Source: Streptomyces sp. RPT161
Lineage (GTDB): Bacteria; Actinomycetota; Actinomycetes; Streptomycetales; Streptomycetaceae
Direction: 5' to 3'
NCBI RefSeq assembly: GCF_027533845.1
Contig: NZ_JAPZVN010000028.1
Location: 1 to 64,000 of the forward strand
DNA: 64,000 nt
How positions within the stretch are numbered: position 1 is the first letter of the stretch; every line of letters begins with the position of its first letter. Position numbers and translations under genes: made by a program. The notes under the pieces are model-generated. The model saw only the letters and a list, made by a program, of their open reading frames with translations. It was not told the origin of the DNA and ran no database searches. Of the stretch, positions 53,746 to 63,069 are shown in pieces.

Positions 53746-54777
53746 TCAGGTGGTACCGGGCACCGGCAGTCCGCACAGGCGTCTGGCTTTGGTGAGTTGT
53801 TCCTCGGGATCGCCGAACGCGCTCCACGGCATGCGGGACGCGTACGGGCCCATGGCCGTGAAGACCGCCCGCGCCTCCAACTCGCGCTTGGCCATGAGCA
53901 GTGCGTGCGCGAGATACGACAGGTCCAGCACTGGTGTGCGGCGGTGGTTGGCCACGTCGGGGAACCAGTGCTGGTAGGCGGCCAACGCCGTTGCGCGCCA
54001 CTGGGGTTGCTCCCAGACGTGGTCGGCCAGCGGAGAGGACCGGTCGTGGTCGTCGACCAGCGCCACCAGCGGCAGCAGGCGCAGTACGGAAGCGGCCGGT
54101 GCGCGCTGGGCGAGGAACGCGGCGACGTCCCAAGCCGCGTTCGGGGCCCCGCCGTTGCGGGCGAAGAAGAAGGCCAGGAAGCGGTGGTGCGCTTCGCGGT
54201 GCCAGGGGTCGAGCCGCAGGACGCGGAGGAACAGTGACCAGGGGCCGGGCGGTGCGGTGAGCAGTCCCTGGGGTGCGGGATCGCACCAGCGCTGTAGGCG
54301 GGTCAGGGCCAGCTTGTTCACCCAGGGAGTCGGGTCCTGCGGCGACAAGCGAACCGCCCGCTCGCTGGCCGCCACGGCGATACGCAGCAGGGCGCCCGCC
54401 CGCTGGTCGTGGGCGTCGGCCGCGCGTAACGCACGCAGTGCGGCCACGCGTGCCCACAGCAGTGCGGCCTGGGGGCTCGGTTCCTCGGCCAGCCAACGCT
54501 CCGCCAGATCCGAGTCGGCCGCCTCGGATGCCAGTACCAACGACCTGTGCGCCAACAACCCGAAATCCGCCCGCGCGTCCCTGAGCGCCTCGTACGCGCT
54601 GAAGTACCGGCCCGCCCGCACATCCACGCAGGCGTGTGCCAACTCGCGGTCATCGGCGGCGGGATGCCATACATAGTGGCCCTCGAACGCACCGGCGGTC
54701 ACGTCGTTCCACCGATCCGGCCGACCCCGCCCACGCGCACCCATCCCGTCCAGGTCAATTCCGCCGAGTCTCGTCAC
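53746..54777 (-). CDS. TPR-like helical repeat protein, unknown function
   Basis: About 343 residues of alpha-helical repeats rich in Ala, Arg and Trp (DDRELAHACVDVRAGRYFSA, LAERWLAEEPSPQAALLWAR, WREAHHRFLAFFFARN-like segments). The pattern is that of degenerate TPR repeats. GTG 54777 follows GAGAGG at 4 nt; the frame is open to 54930 with alternative starts. Probably an interaction scaffold; no neighbour indicates a partner. The 237 nt upstream show no other gene. Confidence 0.6.
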   Translation of the reverse strand: MTRLGGIDLDGMGARGRGRPDRWNDVTAGAFEGHYVWHPAADDRELAHACVDVRAGRYFSAYEALRDARADFGLLAHRSLVLASEAADSDLAERWLAEEPSPQAALLWARVAALRALRAADAHDQRAGALLRIAVAASERAVRLSPQDPTPWVNKLALTRLQRWCDPAPQGLLTAPPGPWSLFLRVLRLDPWHREAHHRFLAFFFARNGGAPNAAWDVAAFLAQRAPAASVLRLLPLVALVDDHDRSSPLADHVWEQPQWRATALAAYQHWFPDVANHRRTPVLDLSYLAHALLMAKRELEARAVFTAMGPYASRMPWSAFGDPEEQLTKARRLCGLPVPGTT

Positions 54778-55014
54778 ATAACCTCTCGGCGGTCGGCCTC
54801 TCACCCTACTCACCATCAAGTGGAACCGGAACCGGTCTTGTCGACTAACTGGTTCCATCCCGATTGTGTTCCCCGCATTACCGAGTCGGCCAGGCGGCCG
54901 GCATATGCGTTGGCCCGCTGGATTCCTCAAGCGAGTCGGGTACCGCTGACCTGTTCTTCTCGCAGGTAATAACTTCCGAATTCCCGCGGCCCCGGCCCCC
55001 CTCGGGAGGCGCGC

Positions 55015-57783
55015 TCAGGCGCCGGGGATGGGCAGTTCGGCCCAGATGACCTTGCCTTCGTGGGTGTACCGGGTGCCCCAGCGCTCGGCGAGTTGGGCGA
55101 CGAGGAACAGGCCGCGACCGCCCTCGTCCTCAACGGCCGCGTAGCGTAGGTGTGGTGAGGTGCTACTGGTGTCGGACACCTCGCAGATCAGGTTGCGGTC
55201 ACGCAGCAGGCGCACCCCGATCGGGCCGCAGGCATGGCGGATGGCGTTGGTGACCAGCTCACTGAGGATCAGCTCGGTGGTGAAGACCGTCTCCTCGTCC
55301 ATACCCCACTGCGTCAGCTGCCGGGTGGCTGCGGCGCGGGCGCGGGAGACGACCGTGGGGTCGCAGGGCAGTTCCCAGCTGGCGATCTGGTCGGCGTCCA
55401 GCACCCTGGTGCGCGCGACCAGCAGGGCGATGTCGTCACTCTGCCGGGCGGGCAGCAGCGAGTCGAGCACCGCGTCGCAGGTCTCCTGTGGCGTCCGGCC
55501 GGCGTGCGCGAGCGTGCTGCGCAGGATCTCCAGCCCGGTCTCGATGTCCCGCGCGCGGTCCTCGATGAGCCCGTCGGTGTACAGGACCAGGGTGCTGCCC
55601 GCGGGAAGGTGCAGTTCAGCGGCTTTGTAGGGATGGCCGCCGACGCCGAGCGGCGGCCCGACGGGGATGTCGGGGAACTCGACGGTGCCGTCGGGGAGGA
55701 CGACCGCCGGTGGCGGATGCCCGGCGCGGGCCAGTTGGCAGGCGCCGGTGGCGGGGTCGTAGATCGCGAACAGACAGGCGGCGCCGACCACCGCGGCTTC
55801 GCTGTCCTCGTCGGCCGTCTCCTGGTCGATTCGGCCGACGAGCTCGTCGAGGTGGCCGAGGAGTTCGTCCGGTGGCAGGTCCAGGGCGGAGAAGTTCTGC
55901 ACCGCGGTGCGCAGCCGCCCCATGGTGGCGGCGGCGTGCAGGCCATGGCCGACGACATCGCCGACGACCAGGGCGACGCGGGCACCCGGCAGGGAGATCA
56001 CATCGAACCAGTCCCCGCCCACTCCGGCTTGGGCGGGGAGGTAGCGATAGGCGATGTCGAGCGCGTCCTGCGCGGGCAGGGCCCGCGGCAGCAGGCTGTG
56101 CTGCAGGGTGACTGCCAGGGCGTGCTCCCGCGTGAAGCGGCGAGCGTTGTCGATGCACACCGAGGCGCGGGCCGCCAGTTCCTCGGCGAGTGACAGGTCG
56201 TCGTCCTCGAAGGGCTCGCTGTCGCTCGTCCGCCAGAAGTTGACGATACCCATCAGGACGCCGCGGGCCTTGAGCGGAACGGTGATCAGTGAGCGGAACC
56301 CGTAGTCGAGGATCGCCTGGGTGTGTTCCACGTCCTGGGTGCGCCAGCCTTCGGCGGCTCGCAGATCGGGCACGAGCACGGGTTGCCCGCTCATGAAGCC
56401 GTTGGCCTGCGGAGTCGGCGCGGCGAACGCGACCAGCTCGCCCTCCCCGTGCAGGGGGTTGTCGTCGCGGACGCCGTGCAGCGCGACCCGGCGCAGTTGC
56501 GTCCCGTCGCTGCCCACCCGCACGTGCGGCTCCTCACCACGCAGGACGGGGTCGGCGAGATCGACGGTGGCGTAGTCGGTGAACTGCGGTGCGGCCACAT
56601 AGACCAGTTCCTCGGCGGTGCGCTTGATGTCGAGGGTCGTGCCGATGGCCATGCTCGCGTTGTACAGCAGGTTCAGACGGCTCCGCGCGACCTCGGCCTT
56701 TCCGGCGAGGGCCCGCAGTTCGGTGGAGTCCCGCAGCGTCGCGACGCTGCCGCGCGGGCCACCGCGGCGGTCCGTCGGCCGGTTGTTCACGGCCAGTAGC
56801 CGGTCTCCGACGGGCAGCAGCTCGTCGGTGGCGACACGACGGGAGGACAGCAGTTCGGCCATCCGGGGGTCGAGGCCGAGCGCGCTGACGCGGTGCCCCT
56901 CCACATCCGGTGGCAGGTCGAGGAGCCGGCGCGCCTCGTCGTTGCTGAGCAGGACCCGGCCGTCGCCGCCGACGATGACCACGCCTTCGCGGACCGCGTG
57001 CAGCACCGCGTCATGGTGCTCGTACATCCGGGTCATCTCGTCCGGTCCGAGGCCGTGGGTCTGCCGCCGCAGCCGCCTGCTCACCAGCGCGGTTCCGGCC
57101 GTCGTCAGGGCCAGCGCGGCGGCTCCGGCGCCCAGGACGACCGGCAGCTGCCGGTCGACGGCGCTGCTGACGTTGCTGGCCTTCATCCCGGCCGACACGA
57201 GACCGACGACCGCGCCGTGGGCGTCGAAGACCGGGACGACGACCTGGACCTCCTCGCCGAGGGGGCCGTGCACGGTCTCGGTGGTGACGCGGCCGGCCAG
57301 TGACGGTCCGATGGTGCCGACGAACTTCTTCCCGATCTCCTCTGGCCTGGGATGCGTGTAGCGGATGCCCTGCCGGTTCATCACCACGATGAAGTCGACC
57401 CCGCCCCGCTTGCGGGCGGCCTCCGTACGCGGCTGCAGCACCGCGGAGGGATTGGGGCCCCGCAGTGTGTTCGCCAGGCCGGGGGAGTAGGCGAACGCCT
57501 CGGCAGCGGCCAGGGAGCGGTCGCGCGCGGCCTGGAACCTGTCGCTGCGTGACTGCAGCAGCAGCGTCGCAACCGCGGCCACCACCAGCAGCACCACGAT
57601 CAGCACCTGGAGCACGAACATCTGACCGGCGACACTGCGGATGCTCGTCACCGGCCACACACGTCGTGCCGACGCCGCCCGTGAGCCGTGGCGCCGTTGT
57701 CGCCGCTCACGTCGGCTACCTGGGTGCCGACCGGTAAACCAGCGGCCCGAGGGCCCCCAAGAGCGGCCCCGGTTTCGGGCCAT
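55015..57783 (-). CDS. Membrane sensor with cache, PAS, GAF, SpoIIE phosphatase and anti-sigma-type ATPase domains
   Basis: A 922-residue protein. An N-terminal helix (VLQVLIVVLLVVAAVATLLL) and a second near 235 flank an extracellular single-cache domain of the CitA type (FIVVMNRQGIRYTHPRPEEI). PAS (about 270-360), GAF (about 385-540), PP2C-like SpoIIE phosphatase with GVGGDWFDVI, GDVVGHGLHAAATMGRLR and SDDIALL (about 565-775), and an RsbW-like HATPase (LILSELVTNAIRHA, EGGRGLFLVAQLAERWG) follow. One chain can thus dephosphorylate an anti-sigma antagonist and bind it. Input is probably a small organic acid at the membrane, an inference. Confidence 0.9.
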   Translation of the reverse strand: MARNRGRSWGPSGRWFTGRHPGSRRERRQRRHGSRAASARRVWPVTSIRSVAGQMFVLQVLIVVLLVVAAVATLLLQSRSDRFQAARDRSLAAAEAFAYSPGLANTLRGPNPSAVLQPRTEAARKRGGVDFIVVMNRQGIRYTHPRPEEIGKKFVGTIGPSLAGRVTTETVHGPLGEEVQVVVPVFDAHGAVVGLVSAGMKASNVSSAVDRQLPVVLGAGAAALALTTAGTALVSRRLRRQTHGLGPDEMTRMYEHHDAVLHAVREGVVIVGGDGRVLLSNDEARRLLDLPPDVEGHRVSALGLDPRMAELLSSRRVATDELLPVGDRLLAVNNRPTDRRGGPRGSVATLRDSTELRALAGKAEVARSRLNLLYNASMAIGTTLDIKRTAEELVYVAAPQFTDYATVDLADPVLRGEEPHVRVGSDGTQLRRVALHGVRDDNPLHGEGELVAFAAPTPQANGFMSGQPVLVPDLRAAEGWRTQDVEHTQAILDYGFRSLITVPLKARGVLMGIVNFWRTSDSEPFEDDDLSLAEELAARASVCIDNARRFTREHALAVTLQHSLLPRALPAQDALDIAYRYLPAQAGVGGDWFDVISLPGARVALVVGDVVGHGLHAAATMGRLRTAVQNFSALDLPPDELLGHLDELVGRIDQETADEDSEAAVVGAACLFAIYDPATGACQLARAGHPPPAVVLPDGTVEFPDIPVGPPLGVGGHPYKAAELHLPAGSTLVLYTDGLIEDRARDIETGLEILRSTLAHAGRTPQETCDAVLDSLLPARQSDDIALLVARTRVLDADQIASWELPCDPTVVSRARAAATRQLTQWGMDEETVFTTELILSELVTNAIRHACGPIGVRLLRDRNLICEVSDTSSTSPHLRYAAVEDEGGRGLFLVAQLAERWGTRYTHEGKVIWAELPIPGA

Positions 57784-58116
57784 ACCCCATGTCTACCCCG
57801 ACCTCCCCGCCGCCGCGAACGATACGCGCCACGCGTTGCCCTGTCGCCGCCCCGGCGACACCCGGTTACTCCGCCGCCAGGGGGACGAGGAGACGATCTC
57901 GGGGGCTTCGGCGATCCGGCTGGTTCACGGCCGGCGGTGAGGCGACGGCCGCCCAGGGCGCGCGGATCGTCGTCACCCTCGCCCCTGGGTCCACGCACGG
58001 CCCTGGCGGCGGCCCCGTCGACGAGCACGGTCGCGTTCCCTGGCAGGCGGACGGGTGAGCCGCGCCAGGGATGGGCGAGCGCCATTGCCCGTGTCCACGT
58101 CACTACGCTGCGACAC
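57784..58116. other. Divergent promoter region, no gene recognised
   Basis: About 330 nt between the SpoIIE sensor and Lrp-like genes. Frames are open because of high GC, but none has a ribosome site. It should hold both promoters. Confidence 0.4.
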
Positions 58117-59094
58117 GTGCGAGAGAGCCTGGACGAGACCGAGCGGCGGATCGCCGCGGCGCTGCTGGTCGCGCCGCGCGCCTCGTGGCGCACGGTCGCC
58201 CGCTGTCTTGACCTGTCGGAGCGGACGGTGGTCCGCCGGGCCGGGCCGCTGTTCGCGGACGGCACGCTGCGCACCACGGTGGTGCGCGCGCCGGTGCACT
58301 TCCCCGAGCTGATCCCGCTGGCGCTGCGCCTCCGGTGCCGCCCGAACCGCATCCGCAGCACCGCGGCGGCGCTGGCCCGCAGGCGGGACACGCTGTGGGT
58401 GGACGTGCTCGGCGGCGGGGACGAGATCTGCGTGGTCGCCTTCCTGGAGGGAGCGGCGGCGCGTGACCGGCTGCTGCTGCGCGACCTTCCGGCCACCCCC
58501 GAGGTGTTGTCGTGGACGGCCCACGCCTTGATGCGGGTGTTCCCGGCCGGGTTCTCGTGGACGGGCGGGTTGCTCACCAGCGAGGAGGAGGCGCTGCTGC
58601 GCGCCGAGCATCCGGCGCGGGAGCATCCGCCCGCCCCGGTGCCGTTGACCGCCGCGGACCACGCCCTTGTCCGGGGGTTGATCGCCAACGGGCGGGCCGG
58701 ATACGCCGAGTTGGCCGAGCGGGCGGGGCTCGCGGCCCCGACCGTCCGTCGCCGACTGGGCGCGTTGGTCGACCACTGGGTGGTGCGGCTGGCCACGGAG
58801 GTGGACCTGGCGCTGCTCGGCGTACGGGCCGACGTGCTGTTGTGGTTGACCGTCGCCGCCGGTGAACTCGACGCGACCGCCGAGCGGTTGAGCAGGCATC
58901 CGCAGGTGCGGTTCGCCGCAGCCACCACCGGCTCGTCCAATCTCCTCGTGGCCGCCGCGGCCACGGACCTGGAGGCGTTGTACCGGTTCCTCACCAACAC
59001 CATCGGCTCGCTCTCCGGCATCGGGGCGATCGAGACCACGCCCGTGCTGGCCACCTTCAAACGCACCGGACTGCCGCGCCAGCGACGTGGCTGA
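58117..59094 (+). CDS. Lrp/AsnC-family regulator with two HTH domains
   Basis: A 325-residue protein made of two AsnC-type halves. The first HTH is DETERRIAAALLVAPRASWR, CLDLSERTVVRR; the second TAADHALVRGLIANGRAGYA, AERAGLAAPTVRRRLG. Each is followed by a ligand-binding-like domain (LWVDVLGGGDEICVVAFLEG; VRFAAATTGSSNLLVAAAAT). Tandem Lrp proteins of this size are frequent in Streptomyces. GTG 58117 fits the domain start. It precedes the carboxylesterase gene by 151 nt. Confidence 0.85.
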   Translation: MRESLDETERRIAAALLVAPRASWRTVARCLDLSERTVVRRAGPLFADGTLRTTVVRAPVHFPELIPLALRLRCRPNRIRSTAAALARRRDTLWVDVLGGGDEICVVAFLEGAAARDRLLLRDLPATPEVLSWTAHALMRVFPAGFSWTGGLLTSEEEALLRAEHPAREHPPAPVPLTAADHALVRGLIANGRAGYAELAERAGLAAPTVRRRLGALVDHWVVRLATEVDLALLGVRADVLLWLTVAAGELDATAERLSRHPQVRFAAATTGSSNLLVAAAATDLEALYRFLTNTIGSLSGIGAIETTPVLATFKRTGLPRQRRG

Positions 59095-59245
59095 GTCCTG
59101 GCCGCGGCTGGCGTGGAAACGCAGTGTCGGCCCGCGCCCATGTCGCACATCCGATCAATCGAGTCCCACTTCTGGCCGGAACCCCTCACCCAGTCGAGGC
59201 TGTGCCGTGCAGGGACCGGTTCCGAGGCGATGGAGGCGAGAGGGC

Positions 59246-60613
59246 ATGACGAGCAACGTTGAGGTGCGGGGAAACACGCCGGTGGTCACCGTCCCGACGG
59301 GGCGGTTGCGCGGGGTCGTGGACGGCGCGCACGGGGCCGTTGCCGCCTTTCGCGGCATCCCCTACGCCGCCTCACCGGTCGGCGCGCTGAGGTTCGCGGC
59401 GCCCCGGCCGTACCCGGCCTGGGACGGGGAGCGGGACGCGACCGTGGCGGGGCCGTCCGCACCGCAGGGACCCTCGCGGTTGGAAGCGGTGATGGGCGCG
59501 CGGATCCCCCACTGGGACGAGGACGGCTGCCTCAACCTGAACGTGTGGACACCGGTTTCGGCCTTGGCAGGCAGGGTGCGGCCCCGGCCGGTGCTGGTGT
59601 GGTTCCACGGCGGTGCCTACACCAGTGGCGCCGGCGGATGGGACTGGTACGACGGTGCCCGGCTGGCGGCGCTCGGCGACATGGTAGTGGTGACGGCCAA
59701 CTACCGGCTGGGTGCGCTGGGTTGGCTCTACCTGCCAGAGGAGGGCATCGACAACCTGGGTGCCCGTGACCAGGCGGCGGCGTTGCGCTGGGTCCACGAG
59801 ACGATCGGCGCGTTCGGCGGCGACCCGGCCCGCATCACCGTCGGCGGGCAGTCGGCCGGGGCCAACTCCGCCGTCGCGCTTGCCACGGACCCGGCCACGG
59901 CCGCAATGGTGCAACGGGTGCTGGCCCAGTCGGGCGCGTTCCGGATAGCGGGGCAGGACCCGGGCGAAGCCGCCGAGGCGGCGCGCGGACTGCTGCGCGT
60001 CCTGGAACTGCCCAGCCCCGGCTCCCTCGGCCTCCTGGAGCGGCTGCGCGCCGTCCCGGCCAAGGAACTGCTGGACGCCTACGCCGAGTTGGCGGTGCAG
60101 ACCGCGCGGCCTGGCAGTATCGCGCCGCCGATGGCGCCGGTGCTGGGCGGGGCCGGGTATCCGCGCCCGCTGCTCGACGCGGTGCGAGACGGTGCGCTGG
60201 ACGGACGGCCGCTGCTGATCGGCACCACCACAGAGGAGATGACGGCGTTCAAGGTACGCGGACCGGAGCTGGCCGCGGCCACGGCGCGGATGTTCGGTGC
60301 GGACAGCGACGCGATCGCGCGGTACTGCGCCGCGCGGGGCGGCGACGCGTACGTCTACCGCTTCGGCCGCCGCCCCGACCCGGACCCCGAGGGGCTCGGG
60401 GCCACCCACTGCGCCGACCTGCCCTTCCTGTTCGGCACGTTCGACACCTTCCCGGACGCCCCGATGCTGGGCGCCGTGGACGCCGCCGACCGCGCGCTGT
60501 CCCGGTCCTTCGCCGCCGCGGTCACCGCCTTCGTCACCGGCGGAACCCCATGGCCGGTCTTCGAGGCGGACCGGCGGTACGTCCACGACTTCGACCGCTC
60601 CAGCGCGGGCTAG
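59246..60613 (+). CDS. Type-B carboxylesterase/lipase family protein
   Basis: A 455-residue alpha/beta hydrolase. The N-terminal family signature is FRGIPYAASPVGALRF; the oxyanion loop WFHGGAYTSGAG and nucleophile elbow VGGQSAGANS are intact, and the acid/His region includes THCADLPFLFG. It is about 50-70 residues shorter than the paralogue at 61424, mainly after the EEMTAF region. ATG 59246 follows GAGAGG. It lies next to a TetR gene; a second esterase lies beyond. Confidence 0.88.
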   Translation: MTSNVEVRGNTPVVTVPTGRLRGVVDGAHGAVAAFRGIPYAASPVGALRFAAPRPYPAWDGERDATVAGPSAPQGPSRLEAVMGARIPHWDEDGCLNLNVWTPVSALAGRVRPRPVLVWFHGGAYTSGAGGWDWYDGARLAALGDMVVVTANYRLGALGWLYLPEEGIDNLGARDQAAALRWVHETIGAFGGDPARITVGGQSAGANSAVALATDPATAAMVQRVLAQSGAFRIAGQDPGEAAEAARGLLRVLELPSPGSLGLLERLRAVPAKELLDAYAELAVQTARPGSIAPPMAPVLGGAGYPRPLLDAVRDGALDGRPLLIGTTTEEMTAFKVRGPELAAATARMFGADSDAIARYCAARGGDAYVYRFGRRPDPDPEGLGATHCADLPFLFGTFDTFPDAPMLGAVDAADRALSRSFAAAVTAFVTGGTPWPVFEADRRYVHDFDRSSAG

Positions 60614-60655
60614 GGAGCCACGAGCGGCACCGCGCGCTTGAGGGGAATCGCCCGC

Positions 60656-60694
60656 TGGCCAGGGGCGGGACCGGCGAGGGAGCCCTCCTGGCCA
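60656..60694. terminator. Hairpin terminator between esterase and TetR genes
   Basis: Arms TGGCCAGGGGC (60656-60666) and GCCCTCCTGGCCA (60682-60694) pair with a small bulge between the two convergent genes. Confidence 0.6.
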
Positions 60695-60716
60695 ATGTGC
60701 GCACGTTCACCCGGGA

Positions 60717-61322
60717 TCAGCTCGTACGTCTGGTGAACAGTCTGTCCAGATGCAGATCGACAGCGGTCAGGGCCGCCCGGGGCTCGATCACGTCGAGTTC
60801 GAGGAGAGTGGTGAAGCCGGTGAGAGCGAGGAGCAGATTGGCCTCGGCCGCCGGGTCGCGGTCGGGGTCGATGTGCCCGTCGGCGATCGCCTGGCGGATC
60901 AACTGCTCGACGAGGGTGCGCCCTTGGGTGATCCCGTCGCGTGCCCGGGCGCGGACGTTCCTGTCGTGCAGCGCCTCCAGGACGTAGGCAGCGCTCATGC
61001 GGCTGGTGGCGCGGGCGTCGGCGTGCAGCGGGAGCATCTCCGTGAGCATCAGCCGGAGCACGTCGCGGGGGTGCGGCGGCTCGCCGAGTTCCTGGAGGCC
61101 CCGGCTGACACGCAGGGAGGCCTGCTCGGACGCGAAGTCCATGGCGAAGGAGAGCATCGCCTCCCGGGAGGCGAAGTAGTGCTGCAACTGCCCCAGGGAG
61201 ATGCCCGCCTCCTGTGCTACCTCACGCATGGTCAGGTGTATGACGCCGCGCTGCTCCACCACGCGCCATAGCGCTCGGGCGATCGCTTCGCGCCGTTCGC
61301 GGTGATCCACCTGTTTCGGCAT
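60717..61322 (-). CDS. TetR-family transcriptional regulator
   Basis: A 201-residue regulator. The N-terminal HTH reads VIHLTMREVAQEAGISLGQL, QHYFASREAMLSFAM, similar to BetI/AcrR-type proteins. The C-terminal ligand domain is helical (RTLVEQLIRQAIADGHIDP). It is divergent from the esterase at 61424 across a 101-nt gap with a palindrome and convergent with the esterase at 59246, so it probably controls at least the former. Confidence 0.88.
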   Translation of the reverse strand: MPKQVDHRERREAIARALWRVVEQRGVIHLTMREVAQEAGISLGQLQHYFASREAMLSFAMDFASEQASLRVSRGLQELGEPPHPRDVLRLMLTEMLPLHADARATSRMSAAYVLEALHDRNVRARARDGITQGRTLVEQLIRQAIADGHIDPDRDPAAEANLLLALTGFTTLLELDVIEPRAALTAVDLHLDRLFTRRTS

Positions 61323-61355
61323 CGTCGCCTACTCCGTCGGTCGCTTTCCAATACG

Positions 61356-61371
61356 GTTGACATAATACAAC
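61356..61371. promoter_or_regulatory. Candidate TetR operator and esterase promoter
   Basis: GTTGACATAATACAAC is a GTTG-N8-CAAC palindrome between the divergent TetR and esterase genes. It contains a consensus -35 TTGACA (61357-61362) for the esterase; TATAACT follows 14-16 bp later as a possible -10. A bound TetR would cover the promoter. Confidence 0.55.
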
Positions 61372-61423
61372 TGACCTATAACTCTGGAAGCCCTGTGGAG
61401 GGTTTGCCGGGAGGGAAGTTGAC

Positions 61424-63007
61424 ATGCCTGAACAGCCAAGGGCACGCACCGCGGAGGGAGTTGTCGAGGGCCGCTGGCGGCGGGGACACGCGGTGTTCCG
61501 CGGCATCCCGTACGCCCAACCACCGGTGGGTCCGCTGCGCTTCGCCGCACCCGCCCCTCCACGGCGCTGGGACGGGACGCGGCAGGCAGCCGAGTTCGGT
61601 CCTGCGGCCCCGCAGTCCGGGCCGGTGCAGGCGGATCCGCAAGAGGCCACGGACTGGTTGACGCTCAACGTCAGCACTCCGGATCCTGGCGCGGCGGGAC
61701 TGCCGGTGCTGGTGTGGATACACGGAGGCGCCTACATCGCGGGCACCTCAAGCGACCCGACGTACGACCCGGCGGCGCTGACCGCGGCGGGACTTGTCGT
61801 CGTGAGCATCAACTACCGCGTGGGCGCCGAGGGTTTCGTCCTTCTCGACGACGCCCCAGCCAATCGCGGATTTCTCGACCAGATCGCGGCGTTGCACTGG
61901 GTGCGGCGGAACATCGCCTCCTTCGGGGGAGACCCCGACCAGGTCACCGTGGCCGGACAGTCCGCCGGGGCGGGGTCGATCGCCGCCCTGCTGACGATGA
62001 AGGCGGTGCGCGGCCTGTTCCAACGGGCCATCACCCACTCGGTGCCGGGCTGGCACTGCACCCCCGCACTGGCCGAACGCGTCGCCGCCACGCTCGCGGA
62101 GCGGCTCGGCACGGCCCCCACCGCCGCAGCCCTGCGCGGCGTCGCCCCCCGACGCCTGGCCCAGGAGGTCACCGCCCTCAGCGCCGACCTCGCTGCCTAC
62201 CAGGCGAGTTGGGGACGGTTCTGCCAGGCGGGCATCGCCGTATGCCCCGTCGTCGACGGCGAAGTCCTCTCCGAAACGCCCTGGTCCGCGCTGACCGGTG
62301 GCCGCGCGAGCGGAACCCGGCTCCTTGTCGGCCACACCCGCGACGAGTTCCGGCTGTTCAGCGTCATGACCGGACGCCTGGGCAGGTTCACCGACCAGGA
62401 CGCCCGTACCGCGCTGGACCTGTTCGCCCCGGCGCCGGACGGCGCGCATGCCTACCGTGCCGCCCATCCGCGGGCCACCGCGGAGGAACTGGTGGAAACG
62501 GTGTACTCCGACGCCCTCTTCCGGATTCCCTCACTGCACCTTGCCCAGGCGAACGCCGCGGCCGGCGGTACCTCGTACCTGTTCGAGCTGCGACTGGCCT
62601 CCCCGGCCCTCGCAGGGACCCTGGGCGCCTGCCACAGCCTCGACGTGCCGTTGGCCTTCGGCACGCTGGACAGCCCCACCGGCAAGGAACTCCTCGGCGA
62701 TCCACCCGCCCCCGAGGCCATCGCGGTGTCGCGGGAACTCCAGCGGGCGTGGGTCCGTTTCGCCACCACCGGCGACCCCGGATGGGCCGCCTACCGCCCC
62801 GACCAGCAGCTCACTCGTGTCCTGGACGCCGAGCCGATGACCGTGCCATACCCCGAACAGGCCTCCCACCGGATCTGGGAGGGCCGCAGCCCGGTCCCCT
62901 TCGAGGCGAGCCCCGGTATCGAGCCGGTCGCCCCTGATCGTGTGGCGCAGGCATACGTTCGCTCCGTCGAGGGCGGCCAGACCGGACAGGTCCACCCGTC
63001 GCCGTGA
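61424..63007 (+). CDS. Type-B carboxylesterase/lipase family protein
   Basis: A 527-residue alpha/beta hydrolase of normal family length: FRGIPYAQPPVGPLRFAAPA, oxyanion loop VWIHGGAYIAGTSS, nucleophile elbow VAGQSAGAGSIA, catalytic His near CHSLDVPLAFGTL. It is a diverged paralogue of the 59246 protein. ATG 61424 lies 53 nt after the TetR-type palindrome, supporting control by that regulator. Substrate probably a small ester; unknown. Confidence 0.9.
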   Translation: MPEQPRARTAEGVVEGRWRRGHAVFRGIPYAQPPVGPLRFAAPAPPRRWDGTRQAAEFGPAAPQSGPVQADPQEATDWLTLNVSTPDPGAAGLPVLVWIHGGAYIAGTSSDPTYDPAALTAAGLVVVSINYRVGAEGFVLLDDAPANRGFLDQIAALHWVRRNIASFGGDPDQVTVAGQSAGAGSIAALLTMKAVRGLFQRAITHSVPGWHCTPALAERVAATLAERLGTAPTAAALRGVAPRRLAQEVTALSADLAAYQASWGRFCQAGIAVCPVVDGEVLSETPWSALTGGRASGTRLLVGHTRDEFRLFSVMTGRLGRFTDQDARTALDLFAPAPDGAHAYRAAHPRATAEELVETVYSDALFRIPSLHLAQANAAAGGTSYLFELRLASPALAGTLGACHSLDVPLAFGTLDSPTGKELLGDPPAPEAIAVSRELQRAWVRFATTGDPGWAAYRPDQQLTRVLDAEPMTVPYPEQASHRIWEGRSPVPFEASPGIEPVAPDRVAQAYVRSVEGGQTGQVHPSP

Positions 63008-63011
63008 ACGA

Positions 63012-63041
63012 TGCCCCCGCCGGCGCGGGCCGGCGGGGGCA
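63012..63041. terminator. Bidirectional hairpin terminator
   Basis: Near-perfect inverted repeat of TGCCCCCGCCGGC with GCCGGCGGGGGCA (arms 63012-63024 and 63029-63041) between convergent esterase and transporter genes. Confidence 0.85.
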
Positions 63042-63069
63042 TACGTGGTGGTTGGCCGTGGTGCGTGGA

